64,000 bases of DNA from positions 40,427,430-40,491,429 of the forward strand of contig NC_087065.1 in assembly GCF_963678635.1 (NCBI RefSeq). The letters run 5' to 3'. Position numbers and translations under genes: made by a program. Of the stretch, positions 20,000 through 30,720 are shown one piece after another (within the stretch, counting starts at the first letter, position 1; the number at the start of each line of letters is the position of its first letter). The notes beneath the pieces are model-generated. The model was not told the DNA's origin. It did not search any database and saw nothing but the letters and a program-made list of their open reading frames with translations. The stretch comes from Symsagittifera roscoffensis. Lineage: Eukaryota > Xenacoelomorpha > Acoela > Convolutidae.

Positions 20000-22060
20000 T
20001 TAGAAGGTTTAAGACACTCCGGAGGGTTACCTCGGAGGGTAACTTGATCACCCAAGTTACTTCGGAGGGTACCTTAATCACCCAAGTTACTTCGGAGGGT
20101 CCCCCTAAATTTACTAAGGAGGGTCAATAAGATGCTTAATATGCTCCGGAGGGTTACTTCGGAGGGTACCTCCAAAATTTTCAAATTTTTTGATCTCGCT
20201 TAGAAGGTTCTCCCACTAGCTTCAAAAAGCGTCAAAACAAGCTAGTAGCTCTAAGGGGAGCTGTTTTAACTTCTTTGGGTGATCTCGTGGAAATCTTCCA
20301 CTAAGGAGGGTTGCTAAGGGGTTTAGCTGACTCTGGAGGGTCACTTCGGAGGGTTCCCCCAAAATCAAGAAAAAGGGTTATATCACCGCAACAAAGTCTC
20401 CAAAAGCGGTCTACCTGACTTAAAACTAGGTTGGCTGACTCGGTCAACCTTCCCAGATGAATAAAAAGATGTTTTGATAAAATTTTCTGCTGCTCGGAGG
20501 GTTACCTGTAATTTGGACCCTCCGAACCAACAAATTCTAAAAAAATTTTCTTTTCCGAGATTGTCAATCCCAAAAACGGTTGTGATTCGGAAAAGTGGTC
20601 AAAAACGTCGACTTATGGTACCAAAATTATCCCAATCGGATAACTAGTCTTTGAGAAATCGCCAAAAACGCGTTCGTCAAAATGGCCTTTTTCACCACCT
20701 GTATAGGATCTGAAAGACTTTTTTCGCAATTCCGGTCGAAAGTGCCTAAAAATACTTGAAATGAGCGTAGTAGCCCTGTACGGCACTGGAATAATGCAAA
20801 AAACCGGACCAAAATTGGTTTAGAAACAAAAATTTGGCCAAAAACTATCAAATTTGGACCCTCCGATTCCTTCCTTTTCCAAACCTTAAGTCGTTAGCTC
20901 TATCCACGGAGCTACTCGGAGGGTTACCCAAAAAATTCTCTAGTAACCGAGCACGTTATGCTAGCACGCTCCTAACGCAAAAAGTTTTATTGCTCTAACT
21001 CTAAAAACTCAAAAACTCGATCCCCAAAACAGTTTGACAAAATTCAAAAAATTATCGAAATTTTGACCGAAAAATTTTGGTTTTTTCCAACTTCTACTGA
21101 GTCTTTTCTCACGCGGTTTCTTTAGTTAGGGGGATTGAACTACGTAGCTACTCCCTATATAAAAGCTTTTTGTTGTTCGGAAAAGCTCGGATATCCAAAA
21201 ATTTGGGGGTGTACAGTTTTTTGGATCTAATTGAGGAGATAAGTAATATGTAATAAGGATAATAACCTATTAGTAGTCGTTAATGAATAGTACTATACCC
21301 TCCTTTGTACCAAAATACCCGAATTAAGACCCTTAACTCGGAAATTTGTAATCGATGGAGGGTACAATCGGACCGCGCCAATCGTTGCCCCCCACCACTT
21401 AAGTTTTAATGAAATAGTACCCGAACGATACTAAAATTGCTTCAACGATACCCAACAGTCGTTGCGGATGTTGTCCCTGATGTCCCTGTTGAGTGTGGAA
21501 CACGTTGATCAGCTTGCCACTCTACCCTCCGGTCACCGGCAAAATCACCATTAATGTGCTTAAACACTCAAATTACACTCGAGGGAGGGTATCCAGCCCT
21601 TCACCAAAACACACAATCTTTCTATCAGAAACGATATAAATCAATCTGAAACAACAACAAATAGGAAGGTCAGATCACATCTCGTCCGGAAATAACATAT
21701 AAACTGTCACTTTATGTTTTTTACTGTTTTTGGTCTTTTTTGGATTTTTTACTGTTTTTTGTACTTTTTTGTTTTCAAATAAATTTGTTTTTGGCTTTTT
21801 CTTGGTTATACACTATTTTTGTTTGGTTTTACGCTTTCTCTTTAATTGTTTTTGGTCCTGGGACCTCAGGACAAGCGGGCTCTAGATTTCCCACCTAACC
21901 CTCCGGCCCCCGGAAATTTCGGTGTTAACTAAGTTAAAAAGCTAAATTGTACTAGACGGAGGGTACGCACCTTCCCCCTAGTACAACAACGGTCATTAAG
22001 GCCTCTAACTCGGGCATACGCCCGGAGCGGAGGGTACGTCGCTGAAACGCTTGCTGATCA
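20000..22060. repeat. Dense dispersed GGAGGGT / ACCCTCC motif field
   Basis: The heptamer GGAGGGT, often as TCGGAGGGTTACC or TCGGAGGGTACC, recurs many times between 20020 and 20360 and again near 20510, 20930, 21358, 21580, 21958 and 22027. The reverse complement ACCCTCC occurs near 20516, 20858, 21525 and 21896. The spacing is irregular (15-300 bases) and the flanks differ, so this is not a simple tandem array. It lies in the leader or LTR region of the Gypsy element, 1-3 kb upstream of gag in its sense direction. There is no ORF in it. Confidence 0.75.
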
Positions 22061-22329
22061 TGATGGTTTCATGCCTTCAACAGGCCCACCCAGGAGCGCC
22101 ATAAAAACGTCTATGTAACATTCGCCCAAATATCACACAGCGACGGAGCGTAGAAAAAGTACCTATTAACGACTGGCAGGCGTCAGTTACCTTAATTCTA
22201 CTCGTTTTTCACCGTCTCGACCTTGCCAGTTGATTTTCTGGTCTGTCTAGGGCAAAGTAAAAAGTTACCATTTTTAGGCCATCAGTCAAATGACTTTTGA
22301 TCAGCTTTCGTTTACATGCGAACACAACC

Positions 22330-23500
22330 ACATAGCTGAGTCTCGGATCCTCAGACTACGTGATTGTCATTAAAAACACGGCTCGAACAACCTATTTTAA
22401 CATGTTTTTGTGTGACAGTTCTATATTAAATCCATTGGAGATGGATTGACCCTTTCCTTTTTCTAGCTACTCATACTCTGAAATATTAAACAATAACGGT
22501 GTTATTTAAGATCTATGACATTATAGCAGCTATACAGTCAGTCTATACAGTCCCTTCACATAGACAGTCTCTGGGGGACCAAGCCTCTGCCTCCGCAATA
22601 TTCTTGAGATAACACTCTTATCTCTTATTTTTCGTGTCCCGGGAGGGTCCCGTGGTATATTTCTTCCCCCACTGAAGCCTCCTTCTCCACAAATTTCCGT
22701 CGCTAAGGTTCTTATCGTGTGTTATTTCCACGATAAGAGGCTTCGTAATTCTCCTGTCTCTGGTACGACTGTTCTTCACAATATATGGCGTCGTTGTGTT
22801 TTCCCGTCTTTTTTAGTCAAAATGGCCGTCTTTTTCTATTTCTCAGAAATGTTCACTCTTCAATCGAAATTTTAAAATTAAAAATTCTAGAACATTCTGA
22901 CCCTCCTTCGCAACACTTTTTCGTTCATAAGGCCTTTAGTCGTTTTTTTTTACGTCGCCGGAAGGTTGTGCTGTGTCATCTGGCAGAATGGCACAAACGC
23001 TCAGAATAACTTAATTATATGCGAAAATAGTGAGTTTATGGCTGGGTCTCAGTATCCCCAGACCACGCGGTCACTCCTAAAAACAGGGCTACTGCTTATT
23101 TATTATAATACTTTTGTTTTTGGTCAGTAGATAAAAATCACAATTTAAATTGGAGAAGGATCAACCCTTACCCTCAACTTCTAGCTTCTCATTATCTGAA
23201 AATGAATTCGATGTTAATTAAATTCAACTCAAGACATCCTCAGGAAGCTAAAAGTTGTGAAAATGAAGAGTTACAGTTCTCTCACGAGACCCTTCCGGAT
23301 ACTTGAATCCAGACGAAGAACAGTCTTATCTTTTTTCCGGAAGGCTGGCACGTCGTTCTAACACCCTTCCTGGTCATCTGAAATTGCTTTGTAACGATTG
23401 TAGCGGCTCAATTGTTACAACTCGGAATGGTTGTCAATCACTATAATATTCTGTACGGTTTTTAGTTTTCTCAATCTGGTTGGTGTGATTCCCCACCATC
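22330..23500 (-). mobile_element. LTR-like segments, two diverged direct copies
   Basis: About 22330-22475 aligns with 23040-23195: a GCTGRGTCTC block, then AAAAACA.GGCT, then a TCTAGCTNCTCAT block. The latter extends to 23455 in a match with 1655-1935. The offset is about 710 bases. These may be the remains of long terminal repeats, or of a duplicated U3/R region, at the 5' end of the Gypsy element. Exact ends, a primer-binding site and target duplications could not be placed. One weak primer-site candidate (minus strand TGGGTGTATCAGAAG, near 19822-19836) does not adjoin a CA end. Confidence 0.4.
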
Positions 23501-24105
23501 GGACCATCTTTACTTCTATTCACGTTAACTTGACTCTTCCATATCTAGAAAATGCCGAGGATTTTGACTGGATAATGTGATAAAGTGACTCCTGACTGTA
23601 ACCTCGGTTACTACGATACTTTCGACTTTCTGATTGTAAAAAAAACGTTCAAATGTGATTTTTTTTTTCAGAATTTGAAATTCCTAATCCAGTAGTTGGG
23701 TCTCTCACAATACTCTCATGGGGTCACGATTCTTACCTCCAAGTATTACTGCTCAAATCTTTGTAGTTTTCGAGATATGACGTTCTTCATAGTTTTTTCA
23801 TAGAAAACTTCAGGAAACTTAAATTTGAAGTTTCTCAAAATTTGAAATTGCTAAAACATCACAAAACTTGATGGTTTTTAAAATTTGATTATAGAAAAAC
23901 TTAAATATTAAAAAAACTTAAAGAAATTGAAGTTACCAACCCTCCATTTGGGTGCTGTCAAAGCACACTCAAAAGATGAAGATCACTTTTCGAATATATG
24001 CGGTTTTTTATGAGTTGTCAACAATCCGCAGCACCGGAGGTGCGTTACGCGCTAGTATTATTTAAAAGGACGTTGAATGTGTTAACTTGTGTTATTGTTA
24101 TTTCA
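23501..24105. other. Upstream region of GNL2
   Basis: This is AT-rich and contains no ORF of note other than the in-frame extension of GNL2, which lacks homology and is best read as intron or leader. No TATA box or other core promoter could be singled out. It ends at a splice acceptor at 24106. Confidence 0.4.
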
Positions 24106-24106
24106 G
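24092..24106 (+). promoter_or_regulatory. 3' splice acceptor just before the GNL2 start
   Basis: A pyrimidine-rich run ending TTGTTATTTCAG lies eight bases before the ATG at 24115. It is the acceptor of either a 5'-UTR intron or a spliced leader. The frame is open upstream of it, but that sequence looks like intron. Confidence 0.6.
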
Positions 24107-24114
24107 GAAGGAAA

Positions 24115-26046
24115 ATGGGTAAAGTCAAGACGATGAAAAAACCAAAGAAAAGTTCTGACAATATTGATCGACTGAAAACGAGCAGCAATATGAGGGACAA
24201 AAGCACGATAAGCAGACTCAATATGTACCGAGGTGGAAGAGCTAAGAGAGATAAAACTGGAAAAATTGTTAAAGCAGCAATTTTTCAACAGCGTGTGGCT
24301 CCTGGAACGCAATCGAGAGTTGCTCCTGACAGAAGATGGTTCAATAATACTAGAGTAATAGGTCAGAATGCACTTCAAGATTTTCAGACCAAGTTGGAGA
24401 CAGTGACTAAAGATCCTTACCAGGTCATTCTTAATCCTTCCAAGTTACCTATAACTCTGTTGAATGAAAGAGGAAAATTTAACCGAATGCACATCTTAGA
24501 AACACAAAGCTACGAATACACGTTCGGGAAGAAAGCGCAGAGAAAACAGGCTAATGTGACTGCGACGTCTCTTGAAGAATATGCAAGTAAATGCGAAAGT
24601 AAATCAGGCGAGTACAAAATTGACGGAGATCGTGATGTCGTGAGAGAAGATGACGGTGTTCGCGATGAGGCCAGACACTGGTCCTTTGGAGCCGGTTCTT
24701 CGAAGCGAATCTGGAACGAATTGTATAAAGTGATTGACTCTTCTGATATATTACTGTATGTCCTAGACGCTAGAAATCCAATGGGAACAAGAAGTCCAGT
24801 GGTTGAGAATTACTTGAAGAAAGAAAAACGACACAAACACCTGGTTTTTATCGTCAACAAAGTTGATTTAGTGCCGACATGGGTAACAAAAGCATGGGTT
24901 GCTTTATTTTCTCGTGAGTACCCCACAATGGCAATGCATTCGAACATGAAAAATCCTTTCGGCAAAGGAGCGTTAATTCAACTTCTCAGACAGTTCTCAG
25001 TACTGCACAAGGATTTGAAACAAATTTCAGTTGGAATCATTGGATATCCAAACGTCGGCAAAAGTTCTGTAATCAACACTCTGAGGAAGAAAAAAGTTTG
25101 CAAAGTGGCTCCAATTGCCGGAGAAACTAAAGTGTGGCAGTATATAACCTTGATGAAAAGGATTTATTTGATTGATTGTCCCGGAGTTGTATACAACAGT
25201 CAAGAGTCAGACACAGAGCTGCTTCTGAAAGGAGCTGTACGAGTCGAAAATGTGCCACAACCAGAGCAACACATTGACCAAGTTCTACAATGTGTGAATA
25301 AGTACGCACTTTCGAAAATATATGATATTGGTGACTGGACTGATGCAAATGATTTTTTGGAACGGTTAGCCTACAGGACCGGAAAATTGTTTAAAAAAGC
25401 TGAACCAGACATAACATGTGTGGCAAAAATGGTCATCAATGATTTTCAAAGGGGCAGGTTGCCTTATTTCGTAAACCCAAAGCCTTATTTTCCAGAGGAA
25501 GAGCAAAAATTATTTGACGAGAAACGTGCAGCCGAAAATGCAGAAAGTAAGAATGTCGATTTAGTTGATCAAAACCTTGATGAAATCTCTTGTGTTCATA
25601 ATTACGATGAAAAAGATGAAAACGAAACTGCTTCTGAAAGCCAAAAGAAAATCGAAGATGTCAATAAAAACAAAGATGCAGAAGCGGATAAGCCAAACAC
25701 AGATGACGCTGAAACAATTTTGGATTCTGAAAAGAATTTGGACGTAGCACCTGAACCTAACGAAGATTTAAGTGCGGTTATTGCTGAAGAGGTTGAATTT
25801 ACAGAAGAGTATATAGCTAACTTGCCCTTGGATCCCAAAGATACTAAAAAAGACGAGGAGACCAAAGTAACTAGTTACAACCGTAAAAGTCGTAAAAATA
25901 CACAGAAGCAGAGGAAACTAGAGAGAAAGAGGGTTATGGTCATTGAAGGAAACACAGAAGATGATCTAGGGGCGCCAAAAAGACCTGCAAATTTCTATGA
26001 TAGGGTTAATGTAAAAAATAAGAGCAATTGGACGAAGAGCTTATGA
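24115..26046 (+). CDS. GNL2: Nucleolar GTP-binding protein 2 (GNL2/Nog2/Ngp-1)
   Basis: A single uninterrupted exon encodes 643 residues (human GNL2 is 731). The N-terminal ~170 residues match the NGP1NT domain, with the basic start [11 protein letters not shown] and the LPITLLNE block. A circularly permuted GTPase follows: G4 NKVD at 248-251, then G1 GYPNVGKSS at 310-318, then G3 DCPG at 354-357, the order typical of the YlqF/YawG family. The C-terminus is acidic, then basic. The family works in the nucleolus and nucleus on pre-60S particles, in maturation linked to nuclear export. I start at 24115 because the family begins there and an acceptor lies at 24106; the frame is open back to 23998. 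FBXO22 follows 196 bases downstream with no AATAAA between. Confidence 0.93.
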   Translation: MGKVKTMKKPKKSSDNIDRLKTSSNMRDKSTISRLNMYRGGRAKRDKTGKIVKAAIFQQRVAPGTQSRVAPDRRWFNNTRVIGQNALQDFQTKLETVTKDPYQVILNPSKLPITLLNERGKFNRMHILETQSYEYTFGKKAQRKQANVTATSLEEYASKCESKSGEYKIDGDRDVVREDDGVRDEARHWSFGAGSSKRIWNELYKVIDSSDILLYVLDARNPMGTRSPVVENYLKKEKRHKHLVFIVNKVDLVPTWVTKAWVALFSREYPTMAMHSNMKNPFGKGALIQLLRQFSVLHKDLKQISVGIIGYPNVGKSSVINTLRKKKVCKVAPIAGETKVWQYITLMKRIYLIDCPGVVYNSQESDTELLLKGAVRVENVPQPEQHIDQVLQCVNKYALSKIYDIGDWTDANDFLERLAYRTGKLFKKAEPDITCVAKMVINDFQRGRLPYFVNPKPYFPEEEQKLFDEKRAAENAESKNVDLVDQNLDEISCVHNYDEKDENETASESQKKIEDVNKNKDAEADKPNTDDAETILDSEKNLDVAPEPNEDLSAVIAEEVEFTEEYIANLPLDPKDTKKDEETKVTSYNRKSRKNTQKQRKLERKRVMVIEGNTEDDLGAPKRPANFYDRVNVKNKSNWTKSL

Positions 26047-26149
26047 GATTTCTCTGAAGATTTGATCCTGAATTTAAGCTTAAATGTTTATGAAAACTTT
26101 TGAATCTGTAAAATTTGGATCACGTTATGTCAATTTTCAAGATTTTTAG

Positions 26150-26159
26150 GTTTTTTCAG
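26150..26159 (+). promoter_or_regulatory. 3' splice acceptor between GNL2 and FBXO22
   Basis: The sequence GGTTTTTTCAG lies 83 bases before the FBXO22 ATG and 113 bases after the GNL2 stop. No upstream donor belonging to FBXO22 fits in this gap, so the site would suit spliced-leader addition to a downstream operon gene. Confidence 0.45.
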
Positions 26160-26242
26160 ATTTGATTAATGTAAATTTTCTAATCAACATAGGTGAACAT
26201 CCGTGTAAGCGCTTTAAGCGCAGTTGCTCACAGTGCAACACG

Positions 26243-27621
26243 ATGTCTGTCGTAATGTCTCAACCGAACGTGCTCAAATTGGTGCTTTCGAATCTTTCGG
26301 CAAAGGAAATCCTAAGTGCACCTGTTATAGTGTCCAGGTTCTGGAACGAAGTATCGCTTACACTGTTAAATAACCGACATGGTTTTTCTGTCTCTGCTAT
26401 GACTAGTGAAGAAGGTCGCGACGAAGCTCATCTACCAGCGATAGATTCCTTCATATCGCAAAGCTCGTTCGTTCCAAAGAAAACACTCATTTTAACGTCC
26501 GAAAAATTACTGCCGAGTGCAAAATACATCAGAGAGTCATCGAAAAAGATACAATACAACGAAGTTTCCACGTTCTCTATGCACAAAATGATGTCATTTT
26601 ATATAAAACGAGAGCTAATGCATAGTAATTGCGAGTTGTACGCAGTTTCGGCTCAGGGAGTGTTTGCACTGTCAAATCGATCGGAAATATCAGGTGAATA
26701 CTCATTTTTTAAGCACCGTGAAAGTGAGTGAGTAATTAATACGATATTATTCCATTTAGATACGTTATTAGCCGAGCGTGCAACTCTACTTAATGAAACT
26801 AAGTATACCTTTAGTGGACCGAAAATGGTCGAGGATTAAGAAAAAATTCTGAATCTGTTTTTGCTTGAACAGTTCCTTACCTTAATCCACAGAAATTTTC
26901 TGCAAAAAATGCATCAAAATCGTATTTACAGAAAGTTTTTATTTTAGCCGATGAGGTAGATGTTTTGACTTCAGCGTCTGTAATGTTCTCTAAACATTTC
27001 TCTGAAAACATTAGTTTCTTTTCCATTCCACAAACTTTAACAAATGAAGAATCAATAACACGTGACCTATTAAGATCATCGATTGGATGTCCTAATACGA
27101 GTGATATCAAATTCATGTTTTACCTTTCTGCGCAACACGGACTTTTCCCAACGCAGCTTCTTGAGTCAATTTTAGACTTGGAGCCGAATATCGCTATCTC
27201 AGGTGCTCTGATTGAAAAGCATGTTTTATACGACGCTGATTGCTGCTCAAAAGTAACACCCGATTGCGTGACAGGAATGGCTATTTTCGGTGACAATATC
27301 AGAGCTAGCTCAGTAGTTTTAGATCAGGAATGCACAGATGAAAACGACATCAAAGATTCTCTTCAAAAGTTTAGTCGATCTGTTGGAAAACTGAGCAGGA
27401 ATAGTTTAGCAGTGTTCGCTTTTTGCGTCGGGAGAGATATGGAGCTAGATGTTAAATACTTCAAAATGTTCTTCGAGGGGCTCCAAGCTATAGGTGTATA
27501 TGGTCACGGGGAATTTGGACGAGACGTTGTCCGGGGAGTGTGCAGTGATCGGAGTCAGGAATTTGTTCACGCATACTCAACAGTGATCACTATAATAGAT
27601 TTTGAACCGCCGGAGGAATGA
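26243..27621 (+). CDS. FBXO22: F-box only protein 22 homologue (F-box + FIST)
   Basis: Two exons are proposed, 26243-26693 and 26948-27621, giving about 374 residues (human FBXO22 has 403). The 254-base intron has donor CAG|GTGAAT and acceptor TTTTATTTTAG and keeps phase 1. The join preserves the alignment with FBXO22 that I see by eye. Residues about 8-45 form a divergent F-box. The rest is the FIST-type sensory region, ending with a CVGR motif, a VYGHGEFG motif and an HAYST motif as in FBXO22. The family forms SCF ubiquitin ligases with SKP1 and CUL1 and targets, for example, KDM4 demethylases. A rival splice, 26694-26759 plus a second intron, is possible but leaves extra residues that do not align. 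An AATAAA lies at 27825. Confidence 0.82.
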
Positions 27622-27824
27622 CAGCTGTGTTGAAATGACTGCTGATAATGTTCTTGGTGTAGCATTCACCCGAGTAATTAATTGATTGTGACAGAATGCT
27701 AGTTTTTTCCCGATGTTTCAGCTAGTTGGCTGTTTGCAATGTAGGCTTCATAAATGAGGAATTAGCAATACTTAACTGCTTTTTATTTGGTATCTTTCGA
27801 TGAAGGACGTAGATCATTAAGCTC

Positions 27825-27830
27825 AATAAA
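27825..27830 (+). terminator. Poly(A) signal AATAAA after FBXO22
   Basis: A canonical hexamer 204 bases past the FBXO22 stop. None lies in the gap between GNL2 and FBXO22. Confidence 0.6.
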
Positions 27831-28490
27831 TGATTTGACTTAGTATCAAGGCGAGGCAACAATGCTGCCTTGTGCTGAGCTTATTGTTAATTACAATATA
27901 CTTTCATGCGTAAGCTCATCTATGTGGTAAATTATTCGGCCATTTTTATGGTTTGCCAGTGTCCAGAAGAAGTGAATTTAGGTTGCCGTTATTAACAAAA
28001 ACTTGATCACATCATCACAAGACTTCTTCCGCGGCTAAGAATTTGTCTAACAAAGTGACTGAATCCTTGGTTAACTTGCTTTGTAATATAAAGCAACTGA
28101 TGGCGTTTATTTACCGCAAAGGTAATGTGATTGCTTGGGTTGAAAAGGTTTGAAGCAGGATCAGGACTTGTCGTTTTTGCATAAATTCAGAACTTCTCGC
28201 TGTTAGAGAATATAATTTCTGAGAAATGGTCACATTTGAAGCTGAAAAATGGCCACTTTTGTTGCTAAGTGGAGCAGTGAATGTGAGCTAGCGGCTGCGA
28301 GCCCTTAGGTTTGTCGCGCGAGTAACTGAATGACCCTGTTATCATTCTTTTTTTTGAAGTTAGAAGAAAAGTGAACGGAATCATGTGGTTTTTTGTGTTT
28401 TAGGCAAAAGTGCGAAGAGTTATTTCCGCGGTTTGACTTTTGACTTCCAATTAAGATATATTCATATGCCAAAAAGAAAAATAAATCAAT
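27831..28490. other. Intergenic, no recognised feature
   Basis: No ORF, repeat or RNA gene could be supported here. Confidence 0.5.
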
Positions 28491-28499
28491 TACGCTCTC

Positions 28500-28800
28500 C
28501 AATTACGAAAGCAAATGACGCATGAAACGTGAATAGCATTTACTTTCAAAATGAAGTTAATTTTCAGATTTCCCAGCACAATAAAATGAGCTTTTTGATC
28601 CAGTTTTTCAGTTTGATTAATTGTTAACCTTGCGATAAGCAAGGGCGTTGCAACCGGGTACTAGACCTTTCCCCCCGTTAAGAAGTTTGTTCGCTAAGTT
28701 TCGCAGATGTTTCATCTTGCTTCATAAGATCAAAACCAATCCAGCGAATCTGGCGTAGAGGTAACACAAATGTTTCTGGTTTGAACTCGGTCAGGACCTG
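28500..28800 (+). mobile_element. tRNA-derived SINE-like repeat
   Basis: A TGGCGTAGAGGTAAC segment (28751-28765) resembles a pol III A box, and GGTTTGAACTCGG (28778-28790) a B box. The preceding block, with GCGATAAGCAAGGGCG and CCGGGTACTAGACC, recurs near 59550, and in part near 50390 and 51171. A further block with GATTTCCCAGC near 28570 recurs near 50660 and 51050. The copies are old and differ at many sites. No clean 3' tail or target duplication was found. Confidence 0.55.
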
Positions 28801-28818
28801 TTTGCTTTCTCATACTAG

Positions 28819-28932
28819 AAAATTTTCTCTTTTTTCGGACCCTCTTCCATATATTTTTTTGTCGGCTTAGATAAAAAATCACAAAGCCGACAAAAAAATA
28901 TGGAAGATGGCCCGAAAAAAAAGATAAAATTG
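28819..28932. repeat. Long near-perfect hairpin (~50-bp arms)
   Basis: The arms 28819-28868 and 28884-28932 are inverted copies: CTTCCATATATTTTTTTGTC on one side pairs with GACAAAAAAATATGGAAG on the other, with the match running on in both directions and a 15-base loop. Only a few mismatches and one small indel are seen. The arms hold no gene. This could be a miniature foldback transposon or a hairpin RNA precursor. Confidence 0.8.
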
Positions 28933-28949
28933 TCCGATTTTTTTTGCCC

Positions 28950-29339
28950 CATTTAATAATATGCACTGGTTTATAGCGTAGAAGAACTATGTTTTATCTT
29001 TTATATAGCTTGTAATTTTTTTTCAAGAAAAAGTCTTAAAATGCTCTAACTACAGAAGTGCATTTATATATGTTAATGCATTTATGAATACACTTAGGAA
29101 TGTATGCAATTTTTGGGTTTGTTCCATTAAAATTCATATGCTAAATTTGGTTTAATTGAGTTCTCCAATTAAAAAATAAATACCGTGGAAAAACGTGAAC
29201 GACTTCTTGTTTCGAAAGTGGATTTTAATTTTTAGGCTTCCCACTGGTAAAAGAAAATTACCTATTGATCAAATTTTCTTCAATTGGGTTAGTTTTATCT
29301 ACAAAAAGTGATTCATATTTTGTTCTTGATTTTCAAATA
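28950..29339. other. AT-rich repeat debris
   Basis: About 29110-29280 carries a further diverged copy of the ...GTGAACGACTTC... / ...GGCTTCCCA... block found at 28440-28600 and at 50.6-51.1 kb. No gene was seen. Confidence 0.4.
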
Positions 29340-30008
29340 GCTTTAACCTGGTACATTTTTTTCTTCGAATTTCAAAATTTATTACGCTTGCGTCTAGCAC
29401 GTGTTATCAAACGGGAATATAGACTTTTTCGTATCTGGTTCATAAGAAATTCCAACTTCTATATGTTCCTGGCCAACTTAGCCCGGATTTAACGAATAAG
29501 CCTGGGACGTTAAAGTCCTAGGTTCGAATCTGAGCAATTCTCAAACGAAATATTGTGTTTCAAAAAAAGTTGTCGGCCAATTGTTTGTCTGCTTATCTGT
29601 TCTCGGCTTTGTTGTCACATCTTGGGATTTTTTTCCGCTCGAATTCTTTAAAGTCGCTTTCAGTGTTTTTAAATTCCTATAGTTTGTAATTTATTTAGCT
29701 TGACTTCGTATTTTCGTTGTTTTTTGTTTCGCTGAAAAGATCCTCGGCCCAGATTATTTCGTCCTATTTTTTATTGGCTTAATGACCCTTTTTTCGGTTT
29801 TGAAAATAAACACAATTTTAACAACTCGCCTCCGCCCTTTTCAAATTGGTTTAACCTGATACATTTTTTTCTTCGAATTTCAAAATTTATTACGCTTGCG
29901 TCTAGCACGTGTTATCAAACTGGAATATAGACTTTTTCGTATCTGGTTCATAAGAAATTCCAACTTCTATATGTTCCTGGCCAACTTAGCCCGGAGTTAA
30001 CGAATAAG
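29340..30008. repeat. Pair of ~156-bp direct repeats
   Basis: The segment 29340-29495 is repeated at 29850-30008 with only about five differences. It includes CGCTTGCGTCTAGCACGTGT and CCTGGCCAACTTAGCCCGGA. After the first copy comes CCTGGGAC...GGTTCGAATCT (29500-29531), a tRNA B-box-like sequence that also occurs at 52870-52903. The second copy lacks it. The high identity shows one of the copies is recent. Confidence 0.8.
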
Positions 30009-30119
30009 TCAAATGTTTATCAATCGGTTTGTTAATTTTTTTTTGGTTATGAGAAAATTATTTTGAAGTTTACCGAAATTTTTTTTTGTTTTTCTCAGGA
30101 ACTTATGCTGATTTTCAAA

Positions 30120-30720
30120 AAATAGGTGTCAAATGAAAGACCGCCTGCTCTTCTGTGGGCTCGCATGCTCCCCCAGAGTCTCTTTTTACTTAACCCCTCT
30201 GTCTACAGTCTTCACATGAGCGGCTACGCCCAACTTTTGTTTTATAACAAAAGTATATGGTCCTCGGAGTAGTCAAATTTTTGATTTTTGACCGCTTTTT
30301 GCTCTCCTCTCAAACTAACCTCTCAAATCTGATTTTGTAGGTTTAATTTAATGGAAATACGGATAGTGCTAAACTTCACTTCATCAGCGGCCACACACAA
30401 AAATCTTGCACAAAAAGTTATCGACCTCGGAAAAGTCAAATTTTTGATTTTTAGACCTTTTTGAATACTCTCGAAAATTGCCTTGGCATATCTGATATTT
30501 TAAGTTCAATTAAAAGAACGGATTGCGGGAAGCTCATTTGCTCATGGGACTTCGCCCAAATTGTTTACATTCTCGGAAAAGTTAAAGTTTTGATTTTGAC
30601 CGTTTTCTTTGATCGTTGTTGACTTTTCTTGAGCACTACCCTCCCAAATCTGAGATTTTGGGTTCAATCCAAATTATGCATTGCGCAAATCCCTTCTGCC
30701 TAAACGAATTAGTTTTTGAT
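30120..30720. repeat. Degenerate tandem repeat, ~150-165 bp period
   Basis: The block CTCGGAAAAGTCAAATTTTT followed by GATTTTTGACC starts near 30262, 30425 and 30571. Each copy is followed 80-100 bases later by CAAATCTGA-like and GGTTCAATT-like landmarks. A partial unit lies on each side. The units are about 70-75% alike. Confidence 0.65.

Larger units (their letters stand above)
8579..23500 (-). mobile_element. Broken Ty3/Gypsy LTR retroelement, minus strand
   Basis: Read on the minus strand, the order is leader (about 23.5-19.0 kb), gag with capsid domain and two zinc knuckles, retropepsin, reverse transcriptase, RNase H, and the start of integrase. The order PR-RT-RH-IN is that of Ty3/Gypsy. 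The element is cut at the integrase zinc finger (11892), so the catalytic core and 3' LTR are absent. Reading is broken by in-frame stops at 18397, 17914, 13782 and 13184 and by +1 frame changes inside 15106-15275 and near 13505. Its coding part is visibly richer in G+C than the AT-rich flanks, which suggests a different mutational history or recent arrival. Confidence 0.85.

Noticed and set aside
22785-23009. 74-codon plus-strand ORF in the LTR-like region
   Set aside because: Low complexity, no motif, and the region is repeat-derived with related noncoding copies.
23998-24114. N-terminal extension of GNL2 by 39 codons
   Set aside because: The family start MGKVK lies at 24115 right after a splice acceptor at 24106; the extension has no homology to the family.
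26694-26759. 66-base (or 36-base, from 26724) intron in FBXO22 with a second intron after it
   Set aside because: Splice sites exist, but the extra exon would add residues that do not align with FBXO22, and the second donor is poor. A single 254-base intron gives the best alignment.
29500-29545. Functional tRNA gene
   Set aside because: Only a B-box-like sequence is present; acceptor, D and anticodon arms do not fold. Treated as a SINE relic. The same applies to 44895-44960 and 59687-59742.
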